Source of the DNA: Tamlana sp. I1 | Lineage (GTDB): Bacteria > Bacteroidota > Bacteroidia > Flavobacteriales > Flavobacteriaceae | Assembly (NCBI RefSeq): GCF_015355625.1 | Contig: NZ_JACLAF010000008.1 | Location: 1 to 64,000 of the forward strand | DNA length: 64,000 bases | Direction: 5' to 3' | Shown: one piece after another, positions 1 through 8,370 of the stretch | Layout of the letters: every line of letters starts with the position of its first letter | Numbering within the stretch: the first letter of the stretch is position 1 | Notes under the pieces: model-generated | What the model was told of the DNA's origin: nothing | Databases searched by the model: none | Seen by the model: only the letters and a program-made list of their open reading frames with translations | Program-made: the position numbers and the translations under genes

Positions 1-46
1 TTAGCACCTAAAAACTCTAATGCATCAAGATTTTAATAAAAAAACA

Positions 47-84
47 AAAAACCAAGACTGATATTTAATCAATTTTTGGTTTTT
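47..84. terminator. Hairpin, probable bidirectional terminator
   Basis: AAAAACCAA (47-55) and TTGGTTTTT (76-84) form a perfect 9-bp inverted repeat whose A/T ends give a U-run on either strand. It probably ends transcription coming from outside the window or from the minus strand. Confidence 0.4.
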
Positions 85-150
85 ATATTTGATTATTATG
101 TAATTAAGCTAAATTCTGAATGCGCCTTTTTAAAATGTTAAATAAAAAAA

Positions 151-171
151 TGCCCGAATAAAATTCGGGCA
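151..171 (-). terminator. Rho-independent terminator of the small secreted peptide gene
   Basis: TGCCCGAAT-aaa-ATTCGGGCA is a perfect 9-bp stem with a 3-base loop. On the minus strand it is followed by a run of seven T (complement of 144-150). It lies about 145 bases after the stop of the 317-439 peptide gene, the nearest minus-strand gene. Confidence 0.7.
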
Positions 172-316
172 TAAACCAATCATAATAATTCGTATTGCTA
201 CTAATAATTAAACACTCGATTGGGGACAGTCTTTTAGTTCTTTGTATAACGATAAAGACTATTTATTAAAAAAAACACTTATTGAATATATTGAGAGATC
301 GAGTTGAATAAAAATG

Positions 317-439
317 CTATTTAATCGCAACTTGTGTTTTACTATCGTCGGATTTAATGAATTCGAAATCAGAGGATAGTACTTGTGTAGCGAAAAAGAT
401 GAGAGCAATTAAGAGCGCGAGGCGTTTAATATTTTTCAT
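317..439 (-). CDS. Small secreted peptide, 40 residues, unknown function
   Basis: Not a protein I recognise. The frame reads 40 residues, starting MKNIKRLALLIALIFFATQ: a basic N-terminus, then a hydrophobic core of about 14 residues, then a polar tail ending TQVAIK with two Ser-Asp clusters. That is the shape of a secretion signal followed by a short exported or cleaved peptide of roughly 18 residues. It follows serS on the same strand after a terminator hairpin and has its own strong terminator downstream. A perfect inverted repeat (441-472) lies directly against the start codon. A real small gene is likely because of the clean signal sequence and the flanking terminators, but no homologue can be checked here. 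Confidence 0.55.
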   Translation of the reverse strand: MKNIKRLALLIALIFFATQVLSSDFEFIKSDDSKTQVAIK

Positions 440-440
440 G

Positions 441-472
441 GTTAGCAGGTTTATGGGGTTGGTTCTGCTAAC
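441..472 (-). promoter_or_regulatory. Inverted repeat directly upstream of the small peptide gene
   Basis: GTTAGCAG (441-448) and CTGCTAAC (465-472) are perfect 8-bp inverted arms around 16 bases. On the minus strand the second arm ends one base before the ATG at 439. In the mRNA this would form a stem hiding the ribosome landing region; as DNA it could be an operator. Which one is not decided by the sequence. Confidence 0.4.
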
Positions 473-505
473 TTGGAGAAATTATATGGAAAACACAAGA
501 AAACA

Positions 506-527
506 AGCCGTTTATCGTTAAACGGCT
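506..527 (-). terminator. Terminator after serS
   Basis: AGCCGTTTA-tcgt-TAAACGGCT is a perfect 9-bp stem with a 4-base loop. On the minus strand it is followed by a T-rich tract (TTGTTTTC). It sits 80 bases after the serS stop codon and separates serS from the small peptide gene. Confidence 0.65.
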
Positions 528-606
528 GTGTTTTTATGCATTTCGTCGATGTTTTTGTTTAAACGTGCTAAGTATTGTAAGATAATACTTGTTTAGTGCT
601 TTCCGC

Positions 607-1878
607 TTAATCGATAATTTTAAATCCTGTGTAAGGTTGTAAAATTTCAGGAATTACAATACCGTCTTTTGTTTGGTAGTTTTCTAAAATTCCAGCAAGC
701 ACTCTTGGCAGGGCTAAAGAGCTTCCGTTAAGGGTGTGTGCCAATTCGTTTTTACCATCGCTGTTTTTAAAACGCAGTTTTAAACGGTTGGCTTGGTAGG
801 TTTCAAAATTAGAAACCGAAGATATTTCTAACCAGCGGTCCTGTGCTGTAGAAAACAACTCGAAATCGAAGGTTAAAGCAGATGTAAATCCTAAATCGCC
901 ACCACATAAACGTAAAATTCTATATGGTAATTTAAGTTCGGTTAAAATATCTTTTACATGATTTACCATACCATCTAAGGCTTCATAAGATTTGCTTGGG
1001 TGCTCAACACGAATAATTTCAACTTTATCAAATTGGTGTAACCTGTTTAAACCTCTAACATGTGCACCATAACTTCCGGCTTCACGACGGAAACATGGGG
1101 TGTAACCCGTTATGCCAATAGGCAGTTCGCTTTCGTTTAAAACCACATCTCTAAAAATGTTGGTTCCAGGAACTTCGGCCGTTGGAATTAAATATAAATT
1201 ATCTTCGGTGATGTGGTACATTTGCCCTTCTTTGTCTGGCAATTGCCCTGTTCCAAAACCAGAAGCTTCGTTTACTACGTGCGGTAATTGGTATTCGGTA
1301 TACCCTGCAGCCGTGTTTTTATCTAAAAAATAGGCAATTAATGCACGTTGTAACCTTGCACCTTTTCCTTTATAAACCGGAAAACCAGCACCAGCAATTT
1401 TGTTTCCTAATTCAAAATCGATAATGTCGTATTTTTTGGCTAATTCCCAATGAGGTAACGCACCTTCGTGTAAAGTTGGTATTTCGCCAGCTTTAAATAT
1501 TTCTTCATTATCGTCTTCACTATTTCCTCTAGGAACCGTTTCATTAGGAACATTCGGGATTTTATAAAGCAATTCGCTTAAAGACTCTGTGGTTTTATTT
1601 AATAAATCTGATAGATCTTTTGAAGTTTCTTTCAGTAAAACGGTTTTTGCTTTTAATTCGTTGGCTTTTTCAACCTGACCAGATTTAAATAAGTTGCCTA
1701 TTTCTTTTGAAAGTGAATTCGATTCGGCTAAAGTGGCATCTAACTCTGTTTGAAGACGTTTTCTATCCTCATCAAAAGTTATAACATCTTCAATCATTTG
1801 AACCGCATTAATGTTTCGCTTCGTTAAGCGTTCAACAACCAATTCTTTATTCTCTTTTATATAAGCAACTTGTAACAT
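607..1878 (-). CDS. serS: Serine--tRNA ligase
   Basis: Charges tRNA-Ser with serine in the cytoplasm. The 423-residue length is normal for the bacterial enzyme. Residues 1 to about 105 form the antiparallel coiled-coil arm that grips the tRNA long variable arm. The class II core follows, with motif 2 around FRREAGSYGAH and motif 3 around GSSLALPRVLAGILENYQ near the C-terminus. The gene starts at ATG 1878, about 20 bases after a consensus -7 box, which supports the chosen start and a short leader. It is convergent with nothing and is followed by its own terminator. Confidence 0.97.
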   Translation of the reverse strand: MLQVAYIKENKELVVERLTKRNINAVQMIEDVITFDEDRKRLQTELDATLAESNSLSKEIGNLFKSGQVEKANELKAKTVLLKETSKDLSDLLNKTTESLSELLYKIPNVPNETVPRGNSEDDNEEIFKAGEIPTLHEGALPHWELAKKYDIIDFELGNKIAGAGFPVYKGKGARLQRALIAYFLDKNTAAGYTEYQLPHVVNEASGFGTGQLPDKEGQMYHITEDNLYLIPTAEVPGTNIFRDVVLNESELPIGITGYTPCFRREAGSYGAHVRGLNRLHQFDKVEIIRVEHPSKSYEALDGMVNHVKDILTELKLPYRILRLCGGDLGFTSALTFDFELFSTAQDRWLEISSVSNFETYQANRLKLRFKNSDGKNELAHTLNGSSLALPRVLAGILENYQTKDGIVIPEILQPYTGFKIID

Positions 1879-1897
1879 GTCTTGAAAATTTAAGCCA

Positions 1898-1905
1898 CAA
1901 ATTTA
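1898..1905 (-). promoter_or_regulatory. -7 promoter box of serS (TAAATTTG)
   Basis: Read on the minus strand this is TAAATTTG, an exact match to the TAnnTTTG box used by the primary sigma factor of Bacteroidota. It lies 20 bases upstream of the serS ATG. No good -33 TTTG/TTG is visible at the usual distance. Confidence 0.5.
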
Positions 1906-1948
1906 GGGAATTGCAAAGAATTCTAAAGGAAAGAATACACGAATTTTA

Positions 1949-3262
1949 CTATTCGTTAACAGGCAGCAACCAAGGACTGTGTTTAAAAACAAGCCAAGGG
2001 ACATTGGCTAGGTCGATATCTGGATTTATAAGCCTCTGGTAGGGTTTGCCATTAACGCTAACATGGCAATCTACAAATACTCTAATATCTTGCCCGTTAG
2101 CCTTAAATTTTTCTTTTAAGCGTTGCGAAAATTGCCAAATAACATCTGGTTTTGAGCTTGCTAGGCGCACTTGTTTTTTTGTTAAATGCGCATTCAAATC
2201 GATTAAACTCCTGCTGCCGTTTGCCTTGTTTTCAACCCAATATTTGGTTCTGGCTGTTTTGGTTCTAAGCATCATACGCCAGGAAAGGCGATGGCCTTCT
2301 TCGGTCCAAAGTACGTCGCCTTCAATAAAATGATGTCTTAAAGGCAACCCAATTTGAATGATAAAATAGATAAAAAATAAAGCCAGCCATGCGTTTTTGT
2401 ACTTCGGAAGCCTAATTTCGGCATTGGTGTAATAATTTTTTTTCTTCAGAAATAGTTTTTGAATGACTTCGGAAGGAAAAAAGAACAAAGTAAAGGCTAA
2501 GGATAAATAAGGGAAAATACCTATTTGAAACACAAAAGAGTTGAATAAGTGAAATACGATTGAAGCAGCAAAGGCATATTTTCTAGTAGGTTTATACAAT
2601 AATAATGGCACGATTAAACCATCAAATAAAATACCACCGTAGGCCAAAATGTAATGCACCCATTTTTGTTGAAGCAGTTCGCCAACCAGAAAATAATTAG
2701 CTTTTCCTCGCATTAAACTTTCAATAACAGAAGCGTCTAGCCAATCGGGGTAAAGTTTTGCAATTGAAGCGTAAGTGTAAACAATAAATAGTTGTAAAAT
2801 AATAACCCAACGGCACCATTGCGGCATGCTGCTACTTTTTATTTCTGGATGATTTTTAGCATCGAAGGAAGCGTATTTATGGGCTGGAAGAAACACCATA
2901 ATACTGCTAATTAGTATGAGCAAATAATAATGATTATTGTATGATGCTTTTTGCATTAAATAACTCGCTGTCCATAGTAATGTGAAGCAAATCATGCTAA
3001 AACGGTATTTATAGCCTACCATAATTAGTAATCCAAAAACGCCCATAAGGGAGTAATAATAGTACATCCCGTCTCCTGGAAGTGGCTGTAACCACTCGAA
3101 ACCTATAAAGTTAAAGGTGAAATCGGGTTCGATAAGTGTGCGTTTTATCCAACCTGTAAAAATGGCGCCAACAGTTTCTAAAAAACATAAAGCACCAAAA
3201 AGTATTCGGAAAACAATTAATGCCGAATTATCAATTTGTTTGAAAAGCCAATTATTCAGCAT
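1949..3262 (-). CDS. HTTM-domain membrane protein (vitamin K-dependent gamma-carboxylase-like)
   Basis: A 437-residue inner-membrane protein. Roughly eight hydrophobic segments occupy residues 15 to 310, including the regions around FLETVGAIF, LLILISSIMVFLPAHK and FHLFNSFVFQIGIFPYL, which are typical of the HTTM (horizontally transferred transmembrane) family related to vitamin K-dependent gamma-glutamyl carboxylase. A soluble tail of about 120 residues follows. Whether the flavobacterial proteins carboxylate anything is not known. Its start overlaps the end of ribF by 11 bases, so the two are translated from one transcript. The family assignment is good; the function is open. Confidence 0.8.
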   Translation of the reverse strand: MLNNWLFKQIDNSALIVFRILFGALCFLETVGAIFTGWIKRTLIEPDFTFNFIGFEWLQPLPGDGMYYYYSLMGVFGLLIMVGYKYRFSMICFTLLWTASYLMQKASYNNHYYLLILISSIMVFLPAHKYASFDAKNHPEIKSSSMPQWCRWVIILQLFIVYTYASIAKLYPDWLDASVIESLMRGKANYFLVGELLQQKWVHYILAYGGILFDGLIVPLLLYKPTRKYAFAASIVFHLFNSFVFQIGIFPYLSLAFTLFFFPSEVIQKLFLKKKNYYTNAEIRLPKYKNAWLALFFIYFIIQIGLPLRHHFIEGDVLWTEEGHRLSWRMMLRTKTARTKYWVENKANGSRSLIDLNAHLTKKQVRLASSKPDVIWQFSQRLKEKFKANGQDIRVFVDCHVSVNGKPYQRLINPDIDLANVPWLVFKHSPWLLPVNE

Positions 3263-4190
3263 GAGTTTTAGAGATATATTCTAAAGCTGTTTGTTTGTCT
3301 ATGGCAAGTTGTGTTTTTAAAGCTTCAACCGATTCGAATTTTTCTTCATCACGCAAACGGTGTAAAAATTCTATTTGAATGGTTTTTCCGTAAAGGTCTT
3401 TTTCAAAATTAAAAAAGTTTACCTCTATACTTTGCTTTTTGCCATCTACCGTAGGGTTTGTACCTATATTCATCATGCCAAAAACACGCGAATCATCAAT
3501 TACAGCACGAACAATATACGAGCCTTGCTTGGGTATAATTTTATAATCTTCGTCTATTTGAATGTTCGCCGTTGGAAAGTTAAGCTGTTTTCCTAAGCCT
3601 TTGCCTTTAGTAACCATGCCAGAAAACATGAAATTATAACCTAGATAGGTATTGGCTTTTTCGATGTTGCCTTCGTCTAAAGCCTTTCTAATTTTTGTAG
3701 AACTTACTGCAACATCATTAATATCTTGTGCCGATATTTCTTCAACTTCAAAACCATAAGTTTCACCAAATTGTTTTAAATCGTTAATATCTGCATTTCT
3801 ATTTCTTCCAAAGCGGTGGTCGTAGCCAATAATCACTTTTTTAGCGTTTATTTTATCAACTAAAATATCTTTAACAAAATCTTCAGCAGAAATTCTAGAA
3901 AACTCCTTTGTGAATTTTTTAATCATTAAATAATCCAAACCCAAAGCATCTAAAATATCATGACGCTCTTTTAAAGTGTTGATTAATTTGATGTTAGAGT
4001 CTTTTTGAAGCACCATTCTAGGATGCGGAAAAAAGGTAAGGATTACAGATTTTAAGCCTTCTTGAATACCTGTGTTAATTAGGCGTTTTATTATTTTTTG
4101 ATGTCCTATATGAACACCATCAAATGTTCCAATAGTAACTACTGCAGGTTCATCAGACTTGTAAGTTTCTATATTTTTTACTTTTCGCAT
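3252..4190 (-). CDS. ribF: Bifunctional riboflavin kinase / FMN adenylyltransferase
   Basis: Makes FMN from riboflavin and then FAD from FMN. The 312 residues contain the N-terminal nucleotidyltransferase half, with GTFDGVHIGHQ at about residues 22-32 and GYDHRFGRNR in the middle. The C-terminal riboflavin kinase half includes GKGLGKQLNFPTANI and the NIGTNPTVDG segment. Length and order are canonical. It starts at ATG 4190 and is divergent from the secreted protease. Downstream it overlaps the HTTM gene by 11 bases. The window encodes many flavoproteins, but no special link is implied. Confidence 0.97.
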   Translation of the reverse strand: MRKVKNIETYKSDEPAVVTIGTFDGVHIGHQKIIKRLINTGIQEGLKSVILTFFPHPRMVLQKDSNIKLINTLKERHDILDALGLDYLMIKKFTKEFSRISAEDFVKDILVDKINAKKVIIGYDHRFGRNRNADINDLKQFGETYGFEVEEISAQDINDVAVSSTKIRKALDEGNIEKANTYLGYNFMFSGMVTKGKGLGKQLNFPTANIQIDEDYKIIPKQGSYIVRAVIDDSRVFGMMNIGTNPTVDGKKQSIEVNFFNFEKDLYGKTIQIEFLHRLRDEEKFESVEALKTQLAIDKQTALEYISKTHAE

Positions 4191-4224
4191 TTAATGAAAT
4201 AAATCTTAATACTTATAGAATTGC

Positions 4225-4232
4225 TATATTTG
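4225..4232 (+). promoter_or_regulatory. -7 promoter box of the secreted metalloprotease gene
   Basis: TATATTTG matches TAnnTTTG exactly and lies 27 bases before the ATG at 4259, a normal leader length. It falls in the 68-base gap between divergent ribF and the protease. A -33 element is not obvious. Confidence 0.5.
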
Positions 4233-4258
4233 ATGCTTCTAATAGCCTCTAATTGTTT

Positions 4259-6952
4259 ATGAAAACAAAACTACATTATGTTTTAACAACGGCAATGCTT
4301 TTGTTTGTATTTTCAGCATTTTCACAAACTAATTTTTTTGTTAAAGTTAGCGACAATAGGTCTTTACAGAAAGATGCAGGTGTGAAATCTGAGCCCAAAG
4401 GGGCATTTTATCAATTTGATTATGAGGCTTTATCTAAGGCTTTAACATCAGATTTAAACAAAACGGCGACTTTAAAAGCTTCTGATGTTATTATTAGTTT
4501 TCCTAATGAAACAGGTGAATTAGAACGTTTTCAAGTTACCGAATCTTCAGTTTTACATCCCGATTTACAGGCTAAATATCCTGAAATTAAATCGTTTATA
4601 GCAAAAAGTATTGATAATCCTTCGGCACATATGCGCTTTAGTTTATCGCCATACAATGGGCTGTCGGCAGTGGTTTTAGGTATCGAAAAAGCGTTGGTTT
4701 TTCAACCGGTTAAAAATCATCCAAATCAAATATTAGTCACAAGCAAATCGGGGCTTTTAGAGAATGCTGTTTTTGAATGTGCCAGCTTGGGCGCCGATTT
4801 TAAAACACATTTAAAAGAAAATGTGCTTAAAGATGCCGATGATAGTAAACATAGAAAATACAGAATTGCTATTTCGGTAACGGGGGAATATGCCCAAGAA
4901 AACGGCGGTACTTTAGCGTCTGTAAATGGCGCAATTAATGCGACTTTAACCAATATAAATGCGGTTTTTGAAAACGATTTAAATGTATCGATGGAATTGG
5001 TGGCAACAAATAATAATGTGCTTTATTTTGATCCAAGTTCCGATCCTTATACGAGTATAGACTTATATAATAGCCAAGTGGCTCAGGTTTTAGATGCCCA
5101 AATTTTAGAAGCTAATTATGATGTTGGTCACCTTTTAGGGGGTGTCGATGATGCTAACGGTACAGGTACTGGTAATGCCGGATGTATTGGATGTGTTTGT
5201 AATAATGGTGGCTCTACGGCTAACGGAAATCATAAAGGTTCTGGTTTTTCAACAAGTGCTGTTCCGCATGGTATTAATTTCGATATCAATTTTGTAGCGC
5301 ATGAAGTTGCTCATCAATTTGGGGCTACACATACTTGGACTTATGATGGAAATGAGGGCCCGAATTCACAAATGGAGCCGGGTAGTGGTACAACTATTAT
5401 GGGATACGCAGGTATTACGGGGTCTTATAATGTGCAATTAAATAGCGACCCTTATTTTCATGCCATTTCAATAGCACAAATGTCCAGTTTTGTAAAAGGG
5501 ACATCTTGTGCGGTTATCACAGATACAGGAAATACAACGCCCATTGTAAATGCAGGAAACGATTTAACCTTGCCTATAGGAACTGCTTTTAGACTGGAAG
5601 GTTCGGGAAGCGATGCCGATGGCGATGTGCTTACCTATTGTTGGGAGCAGTTTAATGAAGATAATGCAAATACCACCTACCCAGACCCTAATTCTACAAA
5701 TTCAAATTCGGTTTTATTCAGGTCTTTTTTGCCTACGGAAAGCAGCATTAGAAGTTTTCCTAACCTATCCGATTTAAGATATGGTGTGAATAGCACCCAA
5801 TGGGAAAAAGTGCCAAATGTGAGTCGTACAGCCGATTTTAGATTAACGGTAAGAGATAATAAGTTAGGAGGCGCCAATAATAGACATGATGATATGCGTG
5901 TTACTTTTGATGCGAATTATGGGCCTTTTGAAGTGACTTCGCAAAATACCGAATCGATTCGATGGATTAGTGGAACTACCGAAAAAATTACTTGGAATGT
6001 GAATAATACCAATAAACTGTCGGGTGCCGAGCAGGTTGATATTTTATTGTCTACCGATGGCGGATTAAACTATGGGACGATTCTAGCATCACATGTTACC
6101 AATAACGGTGCGTATACTATTATTGTTCCAAATGTGCCTGCACCTTATTGCCGATTGATGGTGGTAGCTTCAAATAATTATTTTTTTAGTATTAATAGTC
6201 ATGATTTTTCAATTAACTATAAAGTTGAAACTACCTGTACCCAATACAGTTCTGGTTCTAATTTAGGGATTGCAATAACCGATAATGGTCAAGCTTTCAC
6301 TCAAAATACCAGTATTAACGTTGGGGCATCATCAACGATTACCGATGTTAATATTGGTGTGAACATTACCCATGATTATATTGGTGATTTAGAATTTGCT
6401 GTGAATAGCCCTGAAAACACTCAAGTATTACTTAAATCGCACGTTGATTGTGGTGAAGAAGGTAATATTATTGGTGTTTATGATGATGAAGCGCCAGCTT
6501 TTAATTGTTTAAATTCGGCAACAGGTATACGATTTAGTGCTTTAGATGATGTGTTGTCTAAATTTGATGGTGAAAATGCTTCGGGAAATTGGACTCTTTA
6601 TTTAGGTGATTTTGGGCTAAGCGATGTAGGGACTTTAAACTCATGGTATGTTGAAATTTGCGAAACTACCGAAACCCCTATAGATCCTGATAACCCGAAT
6701 ACAAACGAAAATTTGGTTGTATTCCCAAACCCGAGTTACGGCGATTTTATTCTTCAAATGTATAACCCGTCTAAAAACCCAATAAACATAAAAGTATTGG
6801 ATGTTAGAAATCAGTTGATTTATGAAGATACAGAGACTGGTCTCACGAATTTGGAGCGTATTTTAGATTTAAAACAGGTGCAATCGGGTATGTATTTTTT
6901 ACAGGTGACTAACGGTATTAAAACTTTTGTAACCAAGATTATTGTACGCTAA
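4259..6952 (+). CDS. Secreted zinc metalloprotease with P-domain and T9SS sorting tail
   Basis: A secreted protease of 897 residues. The chosen start, ATG 4259, gives a clean signal peptide (MKTKLHYVLTTAMLLFVFSAFSQ); an upstream TTG two codons earlier adds nothing. Residues about 195-420 hold the reprolysin/M12B-like catalytic domain with HEVAHQFGATH at 348-358 and a following IMGY Met-turn. Residues about 655-815 look like a proprotein-convertase P domain (ITHDYIGDLEF, NWTLYLGDFG). The last 75 residues, beginning NLVVFPNPS and ending FVTKIIVR, are a type A type IX secretion sorting domain. It is likely exported by T9SS and surface-bound or released. The substrate is unknown. Confidence 0.9.
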   Translation: MKTKLHYVLTTAMLLFVFSAFSQTNFFVKVSDNRSLQKDAGVKSEPKGAFYQFDYEALSKALTSDLNKTATLKASDVIISFPNETGELERFQVTESSVLHPDLQAKYPEIKSFIAKSIDNPSAHMRFSLSPYNGLSAVVLGIEKALVFQPVKNHPNQILVTSKSGLLENAVFECASLGADFKTHLKENVLKDADDSKHRKYRIAISVTGEYAQENGGTLASVNGAINATLTNINAVFENDLNVSMELVATNNNVLYFDPSSDPYTSIDLYNSQVAQVLDAQILEANYDVGHLLGGVDDANGTGTGNAGCIGCVCNNGGSTANGNHKGSGFSTSAVPHGINFDINFVAHEVAHQFGATHTWTYDGNEGPNSQMEPGSGTTIMGYAGITGSYNVQLNSDPYFHAISIAQMSSFVKGTSCAVITDTGNTTPIVNAGNDLTLPIGTAFRLEGSGSDADGDVLTYCWEQFNEDNANTTYPDPNSTNSNSVLFRSFLPTESSIRSFPNLSDLRYGVNSTQWEKVPNVSRTADFRLTVRDNKLGGANNRHDDMRVTFDANYGPFEVTSQNTESIRWISGTTEKITWNVNNTNKLSGAEQVDILLSTDGGLNYGTILASHVTNNGAYTIIVPNVPAPYCRLMVVASNNYFFSINSHDFSINYKVETTCTQYSSGSNLGIAITDNGQAFTQNTSINVGASSTITDVNIGVNITHDYIGDLEFAVNSPENTQVLLKSHVDCGEEGNIIGVYDDEAPAFNCLNSATGIRFSALDDVLSKFDGENASGNWTLYLGDFGLSDVGTLNSWYVEICETTETPIDPDNPNTNENLVVFPNPSYGDFILQMYNPSKNPINIKVLDVRNQLIYEDTETGLTNLERILDLKQVQSGMYFLQVTNGIKTFVTKIIVR

Positions 6953-6973
6953 GTTTTAAGGTTGTAATTGGTA

Positions 6974-7600
6974 TTACTTGCCGTTAAAGCTATTCATGGT
7001 ATTGTTTATTCCAGCTAAGCCAAACGATTTTATTAATTCAACGCTTTTTTCTAGGCGTTCTTTAAGTTTGTCGCTTTCCTCTGGAGTCCATTCACCCAAT
7101 ACATAATCAACTTGTCGGCCTTGCGAAAAGGCATCGCTAATGCCAAACCTAAAACGGTTGTATTTGTTTGTGTTTAGCTGGAGCTGTGTGTCTTTTAAGC
7201 CGTTGTGGCCACCGTCACTTCCTTTGGTTTTTACACGAATGCTTCCAAAAGGTAAATTTAAATCGTCGGTAATAACTAAAAGATTTTCTAAAGGAATTTT
7301 CTCTTTAGTCAACCAATATAGAATGGCCTTTCCGCTTAAATTCATATAGGTGCTAGGCTTTAAAAGAATGAAGGTTCTGCCTTTTAATTTATAGGTTGTG
7401 ATGTCGCCTAGTTTTTGAGTTTCAAAAGTTAAGTCTTCTTTATTGGCAAAGAAATCTAAAACCTTAAAGCCAATGTTATGGCGTGTGTTTTCATATTTTT
7501 CTCCAATATTTCCTAGGCCAACGATTAAATATTTTTTCATAGGATTTGTTTCTTCTATAAGGTTTTGCTTTTCAAAAAGGCGACTTAAAAACTGCCACAT
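6974..7600 (-). CDS. pth: Peptidyl-tRNA hydrolase
   Basis: Releases peptides from peptidyl-tRNAs that drop off the ribosome. The core shows KYLIVGLGNIGEKYENTRHN, where Asn and His of the TRHN segment are catalytic, then KPSTYMNLSG and GSDGGHNGLKD. From ATG 7600 the protein is 208 residues with about 20 extra N-terminal residues; an internal ATG at 7540 gives the conventional length of 188. Many flavobacterial entries carry a similar extension, so the longer form is listed. It follows rplY, the classic partner, but a strong hairpin lies between them. Its 3-prime end is 22 bases from the convergent protease. Confidence 0.93.
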   Translation of the reverse strand: MWQFLSRLFEKQNLIEETNPMKKYLIVGLGNIGEKYENTRHNIGFKVLDFFANKEDLTFETQKLGDITTYKLKGRTFILLKPSTYMNLSGKAILYWLTKEKIPLENLLVITDDLNLPFGSIRVKTKGSDGGHNGLKDTQLQLNTNKYNRFRFGISDAFSQGRQVDYVLGEWTPEESDKLKERLEKSVELIKSFGLAGINNTMNSFNGK

Positions 7601-7625
7601 AAAAGGTTTGTTTTGTAAAAATAAA

Positions 7626-7653
7626 AAAGCATCCTGAATAAACAGGATGCTTT
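7626..7653 (-). terminator. Hairpin between rplY and pth
   Basis: AAAGCATCCTG-aataaa-CAGGATGCTTT is a perfect 11-bp stem with a 6-base loop. On the minus strand it is followed by TTTTTTATTTTT. It lies 22 bases after the rplY stop and only 26 bases before the pth start, so pth transcription must come from read-through or from a promoter squeezed into this gap. Confidence 0.75.
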
Positions 7654-7675
7654 ATATGCTAATTGAGAATAGAGT

Positions 7676-8302
7676 CTATTCTTGAGTTGCTTCAGCAGCA
7701 GGTGCTTCAGCTTCTGCTCCTTCTTCTTCATCTTCATCATCAAGATCAGCAACAGCTGTTCTAGATGTTCTAACTTGACAAACAACAGTGTTGTCTGTGT
7801 GTAAGAAAGTGTATTTGTCGTTTAAAAGATCTGCTACAGATACTTTATCACCAATTCTAAGTGGTGTAATATCGATTTCGATAAAATCTGGTAAGTTAGC
7901 AGGAAGTGCTTTAATACGTAATTTACGGTTGTTTCTTCTTAAAACACCACCATTTTTAACACCTCTAGAGTTACCAACAAGGTTAACAGGAATATTTAAA
8001 GCAATTTCTTTATCTTCAAATAATTGATAGAAATCGATGTGTAAAATATTATCTGTTACAGGGTGAAATTGAATGTCTTGTAATACAGCATTAAAAGTTT
8101 CACCGCTATCTAAATTAATCACAACTGTATGCGCATTAGGCGTGTATACAAGTTTAGAGAAAGCTAATTCAGGTGCAGAGAAATGCACTGGTTTATCTCC
8201 TCCGTATAATACGCAAGGAACCTGACCAGCATTACGTAAGGCTTTTGTTGCTTTTTTGCCCACGCTTTCTCTTTGAGATCCGTCGATTGTAATTGATTTC
8301 AT
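7676..8302 (-). CDS. rplY: 50S ribosomal protein L25 (CTC family)
   Basis: Binds 5S rRNA in the large ribosomal subunit. At 208 residues this is the long CTC/TL5 form. The N-terminal L25 domain ([19 protein letters not shown]) covers residues about 8-95, a beta-rich CTC domain runs to about 180, and a very acidic tail rich in Glu and Ala closes the protein. The gene lies between prs and pth on the same strand, the usual flavobacterial order prs-rplY-pth. A strong terminator follows the stop codon. Confidence 0.95.
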   Translation of the reverse strand: MKSITIDGSQRESVGKKATKALRNAGQVPCVLYGGDKPVHFSAPELAFSKLVYTPNAHTVVINLDSGETFNAVLQDIQFHPVTDNILHIDFYQLFEDKEIALNIPVNLVGNSRGVKNGGVLRRNNRKLRIKALPANLPDFIEIDITPLRIGDKVSVADLLNDKYTFLHTDNTVVCQVRTSRTAVADLDDEDEEEGAEAEAPAAEATQE

Positions 8303-8370
8303 TATTTATATATATTTAATTAATATTCTTATTTATTATCCTTTTTCTTCTCTTTTGAAAGATTTAGGAT

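Larger units (their letters stand above)
1..316. other. Intergenic region at window start
   Basis: No coding region longer than a few codons is supported here. The stretch holds two hairpins, listed separately at 47-84 and 151-171, and is otherwise low-complexity AT-rich sequence. The gene upstream of the window edge is not visible. Confidence 0.6.

Noticed and set aside
7585-7785. 66-codon minus-strand frame between rplY and pth
   Set aside because: Runs through the end of rplY in another phase and through the terminator hairpin; low-complexity Leu/Lys sequence reflects the acidic L25 tail read out of frame.
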